From positions 1 to 64,000 of the forward strand of contig NZ_QVMK01000007.1 of the NCBI RefSeq assembly GCF_010500995.1: a DNA stretch of 64,000 bases. Reading direction: 5' to 3'. Under the pieces are notes generated by a model. That model was given only the letters and a program-made list of their open reading frames with translations, searched no databases and had not been told where the DNA came from. Of this stretch, positions 47,565 through 57,137 are shown in pieces (within the stretch, counting starts at the first letter, position 1; each line of letters starts with the position of its first letter). The DNA comes from Bacteroides sp. 224 (GTDB taxonomy: Bacteria; Bacteroidota; Bacteroidia; Bacteroidales; Bacteroidaceae). A program made the position numbers and the translations under genes.

Positions 47565-48755
47565 ATGAAAAAGATTTTAATGTTACTGGCAATTGCCGGT
47601 CTTTCTTCTGTAGCTTTTGCGCAGAGTAGTAGTACGGGATACGATAATGTATCCGGCGATAAGTATGAAGTGTTCACCAATAAATTCTGGGATAACTGGT
47701 TTATTTCTGCAGGCGGTGGTGCCGAAATGATGCTGGGTAACAGCGATGTAAGAGCCAGCTTCAAAGATCGTATCAGTCCTACATTCAATGTAGCTCTTGG
47801 TAAATGGTTTACTCCCGGTTTGGGGTTGCGTTTGCAGTATAGTGGCTTCCAGGGAAAAGGTGCTACGACAGATCCTTACAACCCCTTTGTCGACGGAGCT
47901 ATAAAACAGCCAAGGAGTGAATCTCCTTACTATCCGCAGAAATTTAAATATGGTAACTTGCATGGTGATGTAATGTTCAACCTGAGTGCCTTGCTTTTCG
48001 GATACAACCCCGACCGTGTATATGAAATGATACCTTATTTAGGTGCTGGTTTTACTCACACTTACGATAGCCCGAAAGGCGAAGCCTTCACAGCTAATGC
48101 AGGTATTGTGAACCGTTTCCGTATTTCTCCGGTTTTAGATATTAACCTTGAATTAAGTGCCATGGGTGCTGAAAACAAGTTTGATAGAGAATTAAATGGT
48201 AGTCGTGACTTTGACGGTGTTGTTGCTACAACTCTTGGGTTAACGTATCGTTTTAGAAATCGTGAATTTAAGAAGCCACATCCGGCTCGTCAAATTATCT
48301 CAGAAGCAGAGTTGAGGGATATCCGTTCAAGAGTAAACTCCTTGGCTGCCGAAAATGCTAACCTGAAACAAAAATTGGCAGTGAAACCTTCAACCGTAGT
48401 TGTAGAAGAAACTGTGAAAGTAAAAGCTCCGGATATTGCACCACGTTCGGTATTCTTCAACATTGGTTCTGCTAAAGTATCATCACAAGAGTTGATTAAC
48501 TTAGGTTTCCTTGCAGATCAGATGCAACAATATCCTGAACTGAAATTCAAGGTGGTAGGTTATGCCGACTCAGCAACAGGATCGGCAGAAACAAACAAGC
48601 GTTTGAGTAACCAACGTGCACAAGCTGTAGTTGATGCATTGGTAGGTACTTATAAGATTGAACGCAACCGTATGACTACTGACTCAGTAGGAGGCGTTGA
48701 AAAATACGACAAGGCTTACCTGAATCGTATGGTTCAAATTGAAGTTGTGAAATAA
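47565..48755 (+). CDS. OmpA-family outer-membrane protein
   Basis: A 396-residue exported protein: signal peptide ending AFAQ, an N-terminal barrel (about 30-240), a short coiled segment (LRDIRSRVNSLAAENANLKQKL) and a C-terminal OmpA peptidoglycan-binding domain (about 285-396) with VFFNIGSAKVS, VVGYADSATGSAETN and LSNQRAQAVVDAL. It tethers the outer membrane to peptidoglycan. The OmpA domain lacks a simple NxxLSxxRA match but keeps NKRLSNQRAQAV. A strong terminator follows (48776-48824), so it is monocistronic. Confidence 0.9.
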   Translation: MKKILMLLAIAGLSSVAFAQSSSTGYDNVSGDKYEVFTNKFWDNWFISAGGGAEMMLGNSDVRASFKDRISPTFNVALGKWFTPGLGLRLQYSGFQGKGATTDPYNPFVDGAIKQPRSESPYYPQKFKYGNLHGDVMFNLSALLFGYNPDRVYEMIPYLGAGFTHTYDSPKGEAFTANAGIVNRFRISPVLDINLELSAMGAENKFDRELNGSRDFDGVVATTLGLTYRFRNREFKKPHPARQIISEAELRDIRSRVNSLAAENANLKQKLAVKPSTVVVEETVKVKAPDIAPRSVFFNIGSAKVSSQELINLGFLADQMQQYPELKFKVVGYADSATGSAETNKRLSNQRAQAVVDALVGTYKIERNRMTTDSVGGVEKYDKAYLNRMVQIEVVK

Positions 48756-48775
48756 AAGAGTCGCATAAATCGTGT

Positions 48776-48824
48776 AAAGAGGTTGTTTAAAAAAGAATTT
48801 TAAGCAACCTCTTTCTTTTTTTGT
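48776..48824 (+). terminator. Rho-independent terminator of the OmpA gene
   Basis: Arms AAAGAGGTTGTTTAAAA (48776-48792) and TTTTAAGCAACCTCTTT (48798-48814) pair with one G-T wobble and lead into a T-rich tail. Confidence 0.9.
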
Positions 48825-48909
48825 TTATCGTATTGAAGAGGCCATATTGAGTACAAACCCTTTCTTTCCTCGTCTTTTTGTGAAGAAATAATATAATGCT
48901 CATAATAAG

Positions 48910-51579
48910 ATGAATAAACCCAAGTTACTGCTGTTAACCCTTCTCGCCTGCTTTCTATGCGCTTGCGGAAAGCCTAATATTAATATTGAAGTTGAGCCGA
49001 ACGCTCCTAAACGTATTCAATTCGGTGCCAACCACCTCGAAAAAGAGTTGATAAAAGCGGGCTATACCGTTAACGAAGGAACAGGTAAAACCATTCGATT
49101 GGCACTTTCCAATGATACCACTATTAAAAAAGAAGGATTCAGTATTGTAACCGAAGGAGATATAACTACCATTAGTGGTAGAGACGGCAGCGGAGTTATC
49201 TACGGATGCCGTGAATTGATAGACCATGTCAATAATAAAAAGAATCTCAATTTCCCAACTTCCTATACCGATGCTCCCGAAATGGTGCTTCGTGGTGCCT
49301 GCATCGGCTTGCAGAAAACTGTTTATCTGCCCGGGCATACCGTATACGAATATCCTTATACTCCCGAAAATTTCCCCTGGTTCTACGATAAAGAACAATG
49401 GATTGAGTACCTTGATATGTTGGTGGAAAACCGCATGAATTCTCTTTATCTTTGGAACGGACATCCATTTGCTTCCTTAATTAAACTGGAAGATTATCCG
49501 TTTGCCCTCGAAGTAGATGAGGCTACCTTTAAGATGAATGAAGAAATTTTCAGCTTCCTGACCGAAGAAGCCGACAAACGCGGAATCTTTGTGATTCAGA
49601 TGTTCTATAATATATTGGTATCTAAACCCTTTGCCGATCATTATGGTATTAAAACGCAAGATCGTAATCGGCCTATTACGCCATTGATTAGCGATTATAC
49701 ACGTAAATCCGTAGCAGCTTTTATAGAGAAGTATCCCAATGTAGGTCTGCTGGTATGTCTGGGCGAGGCAATGGATACGCACGAAGATGATGTGGAATGG
49801 TTTACCAAAACCATTATTCCGGGCGTAAAAGACGGACTGGCAAAACTGGGACGTACCGACGAACCTCCTTTATTGCTTCGTGCACACGATACCGACTGCA
49901 AAATGGTGATGGATGCAGCCTTGCCTCTGTACAAGAACCTCTACACGATGCATAAATACAATGGTGAATCACTCACTACATACGAGCCTCGCGGTCCTTG
50001 GGCAAAGATTCATACCGACCTAAGTTCTTTAGGAAGTATACATATCAGCAATGTACACATTCTTGCCAACCTGGAACCATTCCGTTGGGGATCGCCCGAC
50101 TTTGTGCAAAAGACAGTGAAAGCCATGCATAATGTGCATGGAGCAAATGCACTGCATCTTTATCCGCAAGCCTCTTACTGGGATTGGCCATATACCGCCG
50201 ATAAACTACCCGATGGCGAGCGCGAACTACAAATTTACCGCGACTGGATTTGGTACAAAACATGGGGACGCTATGCATGGAACTGTCAGCGCAATCGTCA
50301 GGAAGAAATAACTTACTGGGATCGGGAGTTAGGAGACTTCTACGGCATGAATCCATCGGTAGCTGCTAACATTCGCGAAGCTTATGAAGAAAGCGGAGAA
50401 ATTGCACCGAAACTATTGCGTCGCTTTGGTATTACCGAAGGAAACCGTCAGACCCTACTATTAGGAATGTTTGTCAGTCAATTGGTGAACCCTTATAAAT
50501 ACACCATCTATCCGGGCTTCTACGAAAGTTGCGGTCCCGAAGGCGAGAAGCTGATTGAATACGTAGAAAAAGAATGGAAGAAAGAACCACATGTAGGCGA
50601 ATTGCCGTTAGATATTGTTGCCCAAGCTATTGAGCACGGAGACAAAGCGATAGCTGCCATTGATAAAGCCGCGGGTAAAGCCACAGAGAATAAAGCAGAA
50701 TTCGATCGTCTGCGTAATGATATATACTGCTACCGGGAATTTGCATACGCCTTCAACCTGAAAGTAAAAGCCGCCAAACTGGTATTGGATTATCAATGGG
50801 GAAAAGATATTCAGAACCTTGAGAATGCCATCCCCTTATTGGAGCAAAGTTTGGAACACTACCGCAAATTAGTAGAACTGACCAAAGATCACTACTACTA
50901 CGCCAACAGTATGCAAACAGCTCAACGCCGTATCCCTATTGGCGGAGACGATGGTCACAATAAAACCTGGGAAGAAATGCTGGTTCACTACGAAAAGGAA
51001 TTGGAGAACTTCAAAGCAAACCTCTCTCTCTTAAAAGACCGACTGGCCGGTAAAGTGCAATCGGAGGAGACTTCCATATTAGCTTTATCTCCTGCTAAAG
51101 TAAAAATAATCAGTAAGTTGCCTACCATAAAACTAACCGAAGGTGCTTCTCTGTTCTCTAACTTAGATAGTAAAGTAGAAGCCTTAGCCCCTGAATTGGA
51201 AGGGTTAACCGCTTTCTGCCTGAACGGTAACAATCAACGCGAAGAAGGTACTTCCATCGAGTTTGAATCAGCTAAACCTGTAAGTCTGTTAGTTGGCTAT
51301 TTCCGCGACGATCAAAAGAAGTATGCCAAAAAACCAACATTGGAAACCGATGCTGCCGCCAATGAATACGGACAGGCAGAGCCGAAGCTGACAAATGCAA
51401 TCCGTTTGAAAGGTATGCCATTGGCAAATGTACATGCATATCACTTTGAAGCAGGAAAGCATAAGTTGTTACTACCCAAAGGATATACGTTGGTATTAGG
51501 ATTTACCGACAGCGATATCACTGTTCGTAATGCCGGACTGGCAGGAACGGAAGAGGCAATGGACTGGATGTTTTATTAA
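48910..51579 (+). CDS. GH138-like alpha-galacturonidase candidate (lipoprotein)
   Basis: An 889-residue lipoprotein (lipobox LCAC). An N-terminal alpha/beta domain similar to those preceding GH20/GH67-type barrels (about 25-130: IRLALSNDTTIKKEGFSIV, SGVIYGCRELIDHV) is followed by a TIM barrel (about 150-480: WIEYLDMLVENRMNSLYLWNGHP, GLLVCLGEAMDTH, NVHILANLEPFRWGSPDFV) and helical and sandwich regions. I assign GH138 from size, architecture and its place directly before a GH137-GH2 gene, the order seen for the two RG-II enzymes I recall in Bacteroides. The match is by memory, not alignment, so the exact family may differ (GH115/GH67 relatives). Candidate catalytic acids are E in LGEAMDTH and NLEPFRWG. 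Confidence 0.55.
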   Translation: MNKPKLLLLTLLACFLCACGKPNINIEVEPNAPKRIQFGANHLEKELIKAGYTVNEGTGKTIRLALSNDTTIKKEGFSIVTEGDITTISGRDGSGVIYGCRELIDHVNNKKNLNFPTSYTDAPEMVLRGACIGLQKTVYLPGHTVYEYPYTPENFPWFYDKEQWIEYLDMLVENRMNSLYLWNGHPFASLIKLEDYPFALEVDEATFKMNEEIFSFLTEEADKRGIFVIQMFYNILVSKPFADHYGIKTQDRNRPITPLISDYTRKSVAAFIEKYPNVGLLVCLGEAMDTHEDDVEWFTKTIIPGVKDGLAKLGRTDEPPLLLRAHDTDCKMVMDAALPLYKNLYTMHKYNGESLTTYEPRGPWAKIHTDLSSLGSIHISNVHILANLEPFRWGSPDFVQKTVKAMHNVHGANALHLYPQASYWDWPYTADKLPDGERELQIYRDWIWYKTWGRYAWNCQRNRQEEITYWDRELGDFYGMNPSVAANIREAYEESGEIAPKLLRRFGITEGNRQTLLLGMFVSQLVNPYKYTIYPGFYESCGPEGEKLIEYVEKEWKKEPHVGELPLDIVAQAIEHGDKAIAAIDKAAGKATENKAEFDRLRNDIYCYREFAYAFNLKVKAAKLVLDYQWGKDIQNLENAIPLLEQSLEHYRKLVELTKDHYYYANSMQTAQRRIPIGGDDGHNKTWEEMLVHYEKELENFKANLSLLKDRLAGKVQSEETSILALSPAKVKIISKLPTIKLTEGASLFSNLDSKVEALAPELEGLTAFCLNGNNQREEGTSIEFESAKPVSLLVGYFRDDQKKYAKKPTLETDAAANEYGQAEPKLTNAIRLKGMPLANVHAYHFEAGKHKLLLPKGYTLVLGFTDSDITVRNAGLAGTEEAMDWMFY

Positions 51580-51592
51580 GTGAATCCACATT

Positions 51593-54500
51593 ATGATAAA
51601 TAGAATATCGCTTTTATTTCTCTTGTTGCTATCCTCCTCCCTCTCTTTTGGAGAGGGTCGGGAAGGGGCTATTGTCTCCCAATCGCGCATGGCCGAGATC
51701 TACGAAGAAGCCCGTACTCCCTATAAATATGGCCTTGTTGTAGCCCCCAACACCAACAATGCCAAAATGGATTGCCCCACTGTCTTCCGCCATCAAGATA
51801 AATGGTACATGACCTTTGTTATCTACAACGGTCGTGACGGTCGCGATGGTCGAGGCTACGAAACCTGGATAGCCGAGAGTGATAATCTTCTCGAATGGGA
51901 TATTAAAGGTTGCCTTCTTGCCTTTCGTGATGGCACTTGGGATACCAACCAACGCGGTGGATTCCCTGCTTTGCCCGATATGGAGTGGGGAGGAAGCTAT
52001 CAACTTCAACCCTGGAAAGGAAACTACTGGATGACTTACATCGGCGGTCCCAATGCAGGTTACGAGACAGGTCCTTTGAGCGTTGGTCTTGCTTGGACGA
52101 AAGAGAAAAATCTCGGTCAAGCCATCGAGTGGGAGGCTATGGATAAACCCATTCTTGCCTCTGATGATAAAGATGCACAATGGTTCGAAAACATCACCGA
52201 GTATAAGAGCACTGTCTATTGGGATAAGAGCAAAACATTCGGCTATCCCTTTGTTATGTTCTACAATGCAGGAGGACGCCACCCTGAAACCAACCTCAAA
52301 GGCGAACGCGTGGGCATCGCCCTCTCCAAAGACATGAAGAACTGGAAGCGCTACGAAGGTAACCCCATCTTTACCCACGAAACCGAAGGCACCATTACAG
52401 GAGACGCCCATATTCAAAAGTTTGGCGATGTGTATGTGATGTTCTATTTTTCTGCTTTCAATCCTACCCGTCGCTACAAAGCATATAACACCTTTGCTTG
52501 TAGCTATGACCTTGTGCATTGGACAGACTGGGAAGGCGAAGATCTCATAGCCCCCTCTAAAGATTACGATAATCTCTTTGCTCATAAAAGCTATGTGGTG
52601 AAACACGACGGGGTAGTGTATCATTTTTATTGCGCCGTTAATAAGTACGATCAGCGCGGTATTGCCGTGGCTACCAGTAAACCAATGGGAAGGTCGGCTG
52701 TTCGCTTCCCGGCACCCGAAGTTAAAAATAGACGCATGGTACTTGAACTGGAAAAAGACTGGCAAACCTGGTTGGTAGACGAGAAAGGCAATAGCCAGGG
52801 AAACATGCAAACTGTTAACATACCACATAACTGGGACGATTATTATGGCTACCGTCAACTTACTCACGGCAACTTACACGGTACTGCTATCTATACACAC
52901 ACATTTGTGACTCCTCAACAGGAGGCTGGCAAGCGTTCTTTCCTTCGCTTTGAAGGCGTAGGTACTTATGCTACCATCGAACTGAATGGTAAAGACTACG
53001 GTCGCCACCCTGTGGGTAGAACTACTTTGACGCTTGATGTTACTGATGCCCTCCGCGCAGGACAATCAAATACACTCATCGTAAAAGCCGAACACCCCGA
53101 AATGATTGCCGATATGCCTTGGGTATGTGGTGGTTGCTCTTCCGAATGGGGATTCAGCGAAGGCTCGCAGCCGTTGGGAATCTTCCGTCCTGTAGTGCTC
53201 GAAGTAACAGATAATATCCGTATTGAACCTTTCGGCGTGCATGTCTGGAACGATGATAAAGCCGAAACCGTTTATGTAGATACTGAGATTAAGAACTATG
53301 GAACTACCACCGAAACTATTGAGTTTGTAAACAAACTGAGCAATGAAGATGGCCGCCAGGTGTTCCGTCTTGCCGAGAAAATAACCCTTGCTCCGGGTGA
53401 GATGAAGGTAATCCGTCAATCTTCTCCGGTAGAGAAACCTATCTTGTGGAATACAGAGAATCCTTATCTCTACAAACTCGCCACCATGATTAAACGTGGC
53501 ACTAAAACCACTGACGAGATTACCACACCTTTTGGAATACGTACAATCAGTTGGCCGGTAAAACGTAACGATGGCGATGGACGTTTCTATCTGAATGGTA
53601 AGCCTGTATTTATTAATGGTGTTTGCGAGTACGAACATCAGTTTGGGCAAAGTCATGCTTTTAGTCGTGAGCAAGTAGCAGCCCGTGTTAAGCAGATACG
53701 TGCCGCTGGCTTCAACGGCTTTCGCGATGCACACCAACCCCATCACCTCGATTATCAGAAATACTGGGATGAAGAAGGCGTGTTATTCTGGACACAACTC
53801 TCTGCTCACGTTTGGTACGATACTCCTGAATTTCGCGAGAACTTTAAGAAGCTTCTTCGCCAATGGGTGAAAGAACGTCGCAACTCTCCCTCTGTAGTGA
53901 TCTGGGGATTACAAAACGAAAGTACCCTGCCCCGTGCCTTTGCCGAAGAATGCAGTGAAATCATCCGCGAGATGGATCCTACTGCCCGTAACATGCGTGT
54001 TATCACCACCTGCAACGGTGGCGAAGGAGGTGACTGGAACGTTGTTCAGAACTGGAGTGGCACTTATGGTGGCAACCCCTACAACTATAATACTGAATTA
54101 GTTCGTCCCGACCAACTTCTTAATGGAGAATACGGTGCTTGGCGCAGCATCGACCTGCATACCGAACCCGGCACATTTGAACAGAACGGCGTTTGGAGTG
54201 AAGACCGCATGTGTCAATTAATGGAGATGAAAATCCGCCTTGCAGAGCAGGTACGCGATAGTGTTTGCGGACAGTTCCAATGGATTTACAGCAGTCACGA
54301 TAACCCGGGCCGTCGTCAACCTGACGAAGCTTATCGCCAAATAGATAAAGTTGGTCCGTTCAATTACAAAGGACTCGTTACTCCTTGGGAAGAACCTCTC
54401 GATGTGTACTACATGTACCGTTCCAACTACGTAAGCCCCGCTAAAGATCCAATGGTGTACATTGTTTCGCACACTTGGGCTGATCGCTTTAAGACAGGTC

Positions 54501-55843
54501 GCCGTCGTGCTAACGTTGAAGTGTACAGCAACTGCGACTCTGTTCTATTATACAATGATGTGGCCAATAAAGAATATTTAGGTCGTAAACGTAATAATGG
54601 TATCGGTACCCACATGACATGGGAAAACCGGGATATTCGTTACAATGTTCTCCGCGCTGTCGGTTACTATCAGGGCAAACCTGTTGCCGAAGACCTAATA
54701 ATATTAAAGGGTTTGGAACGCGCTCCTCACTTTGAAAAGCTTTATGCCGGTGCAAAACCTATTTTGAAAGGCGAAGCAGATTATAATTACCTTTACCGTG
54801 TTAATTGCGGCGGCGATCGTTATACTGATGAGTTTGGTCAGGAATGGATGCAAGATAACTCTACTGTTTCCCAATCCTGGGCAGCCGACTTTAAAGAGTT
54901 ATCTCCTTATCAAGCCAGTCAACGTTATACTAATGATCCTATCCGTGGCACTCGTGATTGGGAATTGTTTCAGTACTTCCGTTTCGGTCGTCATAAACTG
55001 AACTATACCTTCCCTGTTACTGATGGTCGTTACCGTATTGAACTTTACTTTACAGAGCCCTGGCACGGTACAGGTGGAAGCGATAAAACAGATTGCGAAG
55101 GTTTACGAATCTTCGATGTAGCTGTCAATGGGCAAACCGTTCTGGATGATTTGGATATCTGGGCAGAAACTGGCCACGATGGTGCTTGCAAGAAAGTTGT
55201 TTATGCGGATGTAAAAGGTGGTAAGTTAATGATTCATTTCCCCGAAGTGAAAGCAGGGCAGGCGTTAATCTCGGCGATAGCTATAGCCTCTCCCCAGCCC
55301 TCTCCCAAGGAGAGGGAGATAGCTGCGCAATTCCTTCCGCAGGGTTTCCCTCTCTCCTTGGGAGAGGGTCGGGGAGAGGCTCTGTCGTGGAAATCTTTCA
55401 ATACCTCTGTCATGGCGAAAACCCCGAAAGAATTACTCCCCGAAGATAAAAATGCTCGTCCGAATATTACCTACGAAGCCGAAGATGCTAAATTGAAAGG
55501 TAAATTCACGAAAAAAGAGCATCGTAAGCAGACAGGTATTTTCTTTGGAAAAGGAATGAATAACAGCATTGAATGGAATATCTCTACCGGTCTGGCACAA
55601 GTTTATGCCCTCCGCTTTAAGTATATGAATACCAGCGGTAAGCCGATTACTGTTCGCTTGCAATTTATAGACAAGGCAGGGACAGTGTTAAAGGATGATG
55701 AAATAACCTTCCCCGAAGCCCCCGAGAAGTGGCGTTTAATGAGCACCACAACGGGGACGTATATTAATGCGGGGTATTATAAGGTGATATTGTCGGCGAC
55801 GGATATGAATGGGTTGGCGTTGGATGGATTGGATGTGCAGTAG
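51593..55843 (+). CDS. GH137-like/GH2 bifunctional glycosidase with malectin and CBM domains
   Basis: A 1416-residue exported protein, gene 13 nt after the preceding one. Order: signal peptide; REP-encoded SSLSFGEGREGA (about 14-26); five-bladed propeller (about 35-375) resembling GH137 beta-L-arabinofuranosidase (APNTNNAKMDCPTVF, WKGNYWMTYIGGPN); GH2 sugar-binding, Ig-like and TIM domains (about 380-1000), acid/base E776 in LQNEST and probable nucleophile E846 in LNGEYG; malectin-like domain (about 1090-1225); a second REP-pair insertion (about 1231-1263); then a CBM35-like domain. The GH137-GH2 pairing is that of the RG-II enzyme releasing beta-L-arabinofuranose and beta-D-glucuronic acid. 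The element pair sits in a linker, leaving both neighbouring domains whole. Confidence 0.82.
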   Translation: MINRISLLFLLLLSSSLSFGEGREGAIVSQSRMAEIYEEARTPYKYGLVVAPNTNNAKMDCPTVFRHQDKWYMTFVIYNGRDGRDGRGYETWIAESDNLLEWDIKGCLLAFRDGTWDTNQRGGFPALPDMEWGGSYQLQPWKGNYWMTYIGGPNAGYETGPLSVGLAWTKEKNLGQAIEWEAMDKPILASDDKDAQWFENITEYKSTVYWDKSKTFGYPFVMFYNAGGRHPETNLKGERVGIALSKDMKNWKRYEGNPIFTHETEGTITGDAHIQKFGDVYVMFYFSAFNPTRRYKAYNTFACSYDLVHWTDWEGEDLIAPSKDYDNLFAHKSYVVKHDGVVYHFYCAVNKYDQRGIAVATSKPMGRSAVRFPAPEVKNRRMVLELEKDWQTWLVDEKGNSQGNMQTVNIPHNWDDYYGYRQLTHGNLHGTAIYTHTFVTPQQEAGKRSFLRFEGVGTYATIELNGKDYGRHPVGRTTLTLDVTDALRAGQSNTLIVKAEHPEMIADMPWVCGGCSSEWGFSEGSQPLGIFRPVVLEVTDNIRIEPFGVHVWNDDKAETVYVDTEIKNYGTTTETIEFVNKLSNEDGRQVFRLAEKITLAPGEMKVIRQSSPVEKPILWNTENPYLYKLATMIKRGTKTTDEITTPFGIRTISWPVKRNDGDGRFYLNGKPVFINGVCEYEHQFGQSHAFSREQVAARVKQIRAAGFNGFRDAHQPHHLDYQKYWDEEGVLFWTQLSAHVWYDTPEFRENFKKLLRQWVKERRNSPSVVIWGLQNESTLPRAFAEECSEIIREMDPTARNMRVITTCNGGEGGDWNVVQNWSGTYGGNPYNYNTELVRPDQLLNGEYGAWRSIDLHTEPGTFEQNGVWSEDRMCQLMEMKIRLAEQVRDSVCGQFQWIYSSHDNPGRRQPDEAYRQIDKVGPFNYKGLVTPWEEPLDVYYMYRSNYVSPAKDPMVYIVSHTWADRFKTGRRRANVEVYSNCDSVLLYNDVANKEYLGRKRNNGIGTHMTWENRDIRYNVLRAVGYYQGKPVAEDLIILKGLERAPHFEKLYAGAKPILKGEADYNYLYRVNCGGDRYTDEFGQEWMQDNSTVSQSWAADFKELSPYQASQRYTNDPIRGTRDWELFQYFRFGRHKLNYTFPVTDGRYRIELYFTEPWHGTGGSDKTDCEGLRIFDVAVNGQTVLDDLDIWAETGHDGACKKVVYADVKGGKLMIHFPEVKAGQALISAIAIASPQPSPKEREIAAQFLPQGFPLSLGEGRGEALSWKSFNTSVMAKTPKELLPEDKNARPNITYEAEDAKLKGKFTKKEHRKQTGIFFGKGMNNSIEWNISTGLAQVYALRFKYMNTSGKPITVRLQFIDKAGTVLKDDEITFPEAPEKWRLMSTTTGTYINAGYYKVILSATDMNGLALDGLDVQ
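51633..51670 (+). repeat. REP-like element H (in CDS, N-terminal end)
   Basis: Forward copy with core CCCTCTCTTTTGGAGAGGG, translated as SLSFGEGREGA at the end of the signal peptide. No partner is visible in the preceding gene. Confidence 0.88.
55286..55319 (-). repeat. REP-like element I (in CDS, linker)
   Basis: Reverse copy, translated as ASPQPSPKEREI; first half of an intact inverted pair inside the GH137-GH2 gene. Confidence 0.9.
55347..55381 (+). repeat. REP-like element J (in CDS, linker)
   Basis: Forward copy, translated as PLSLGEGRGEA. Together with copy I and the CTGCG/CGCAG stem between them, a complete 96-bp inverted pair is read through in frame. Confidence 0.9.
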
Positions 55844-55861
55844 AGTTGCTAATCCCTTTTC

Positions 55862-57055
55862 TCAATACAAAAATCCAAATAACCATAATGGGATACGGTT
55901 TCCGTGTCCCGTTTCTATATCACTAATAACCGTAAAACTGTCTTGTAAGTCCTTTATTTGACTAAAGCTTTTGTTGGGTCCCCCAATTTCAAATGTATAT
56001 CGATCATCAGCAAGGAAGTCTCCTTGTTTGGTGGTGGTAAGCCTATGTAATACGTTTACCTGATTGGCAAAGAAAGTCTCTCTTAGATTCCCCTCATTAA
56101 CTGAAATATCTGATAGGGCGTACAATAAATTGGTGTTATCTAAGTATATCTTATCAGGCTTATTCATCAAGCTCATGCCTTTTTGTGAAGATAAATAAGA
56201 AATAATCAGTCCCGCTTTCTGTAAATATCCCAGATATTTAAGTGTATTGCTTCGATTGGCTTCTATTTCTGCGCTAAGCTTGGTGATATTGGGCGAGAAA
56301 GGAACTAATGAAGAAATAATCATCAACATCTTTTTGATTTTCTGTATCGTGACATACTCCACACTTTCCACGGCAGGCAAGTCGTTCTCTAAAATAGTAT
56401 TTACTATATTCTGTAAACGAATGGGGTAGCTTTTGATACTTTCTTTGTAGAAAGGATAATAACCGTGTTCCAAATACTTTCTGAATTCCGGCAACACTTT
56501 AAGCTTGGAAGCAATGTTTCCTGCTATTGTTTGATGATTTTGCAAGATATCCTCTAAAGATAGTGGGGCTATTTCCAGCATATTTTCAAAGAGAAGAAAC
56601 TCACGGAATGATAAGCCATAAAGGTGATAAGTAATGGCCCGTCTTGATAAATCTGCATTAGATTTATAAATTTCCAGGATGGATGACCCTGTGAAAACAA
56701 TATATAACTCAGGATAACTATCGTAGATATTCTTAATTTCTACTGACCATGTGGGGTAGCGATGCACTTCATCCAGAAATAAATGAGTTCCTCCGTATGC
56801 CTGAAAGCGATCTACCAACTCAAGCAGAGAGTTTTTGGTGAACCAAATATTGTCCAAACTGACATATAATGCTTTGCTGGTATCTGGAAAATTGTCTTTG
56901 ATATGCTGAAGTAATAAGGTTGTCTTTCCTGTTCCTCTGGCTCCTGTTATACCAATCAGGCGATTTTCCCAATCAATCTGATTATACAGATAACGATGAT
57001 ATTGGTTGTTTACCGCACTTAAAAGTCGGGAGTAATTTCTGAACAAAGTATCCAT
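55862..57055 (-). CDS. AAA_14/DUF4143 ATPase
   Basis: A 397-residue P-loop ATPase: Walker A GARGTGKTTLL (about residues 38-48), Walker B THLFLDEVHRYPTW, sensor-like IVFTGSS, then a winged-helix/DUF4143 C-terminal part (NRSNTLKYLGYLQKAGLI; FFANQVNVLH). These chromosomal ATPases are abundant in Bacteroidota and often variable between strains; their role is unknown, with toxin-antitoxin or regulatory ideas proposed. A long palindrome (57089-57137) next to its -7 box (57074-57081) suggests regulated expression. Confidence 0.85.
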   Translation of the reverse strand: MDTLFRNYSRLLSAVNNQYHRYLYNQIDWENRLIGITGARGTGKTTLLLQHIKDNFPDTSKALYVSLDNIWFTKNSLLELVDRFQAYGGTHLFLDEVHRYPTWSVEIKNIYDSYPELYIVFTGSSILEIYKSNADLSRRAITYHLYGLSFREFLLFENMLEIAPLSLEDILQNHQTIAGNIASKLKVLPEFRKYLEHGYYPFYKESIKSYPIRLQNIVNTILENDLPAVESVEYVTIQKIKKMLMIISSLVPFSPNITKLSAEIEANRSNTLKYLGYLQKAGLIISYLSSQKGMSLMNKPDKIYLDNTNLLYALSDISVNEGNLRETFFANQVNVLHRLTTTKQGDFLADDRYTFEIGGPNKSFSQIKDLQDSFTVISDIETGHGNRIPLWLFGFLY

Positions 57056-57073
57056 AGTCTCATTTCTTTTCTA

Positions 57074-57081
57074 CAAAGATA
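57074..57081 (-). promoter_or_regulatory. -7 element of the AAA ATPase gene
   Basis: CAAAGATA on the plus strand is TATCTTTG on the minus strand, 19 nt upstream of the ATPase ATG. Confidence 0.55.
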
Positions 57082-57088
57082 TGAAATT

Positions 57089-57137
57089 GATCTCTCAAAA
57101 GAACGATTTATGGTGTAATTTGTTCTTTTGAAAGATC
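57089..57137. promoter_or_regulatory. Long palindrome over the ATPase promoter
   Basis: Arms GATCTCTCAAAAGAAC (57089-57104) and GTTCTTTTGAAAGATC (57122-57137) match at 15 of 16 positions around a 17-bp centre. It begins 8 nt upstream of the ATPase -7 box, over its -33 region, and its outer end holds the stop codon of the DUF2797 gene. Could be an operator, a terminator of the upstream gene, or both. Confidence 0.6.

Noticed and set aside
51629..52867. 412-codon open frame on the minus strand opposite the propeller domain
   Set aside because: It is a shadow of the plus-strand GH137-like region, which has clear domain motifs; no homology-like pattern in the antisense translation.
55286..55381. 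Sequencing or assembly artefact producing the repeat inside the giant gene
   Set aside because: The frame is kept on both sides, both neighbouring domains are whole, and nine other gene-internal copies behave the same way.
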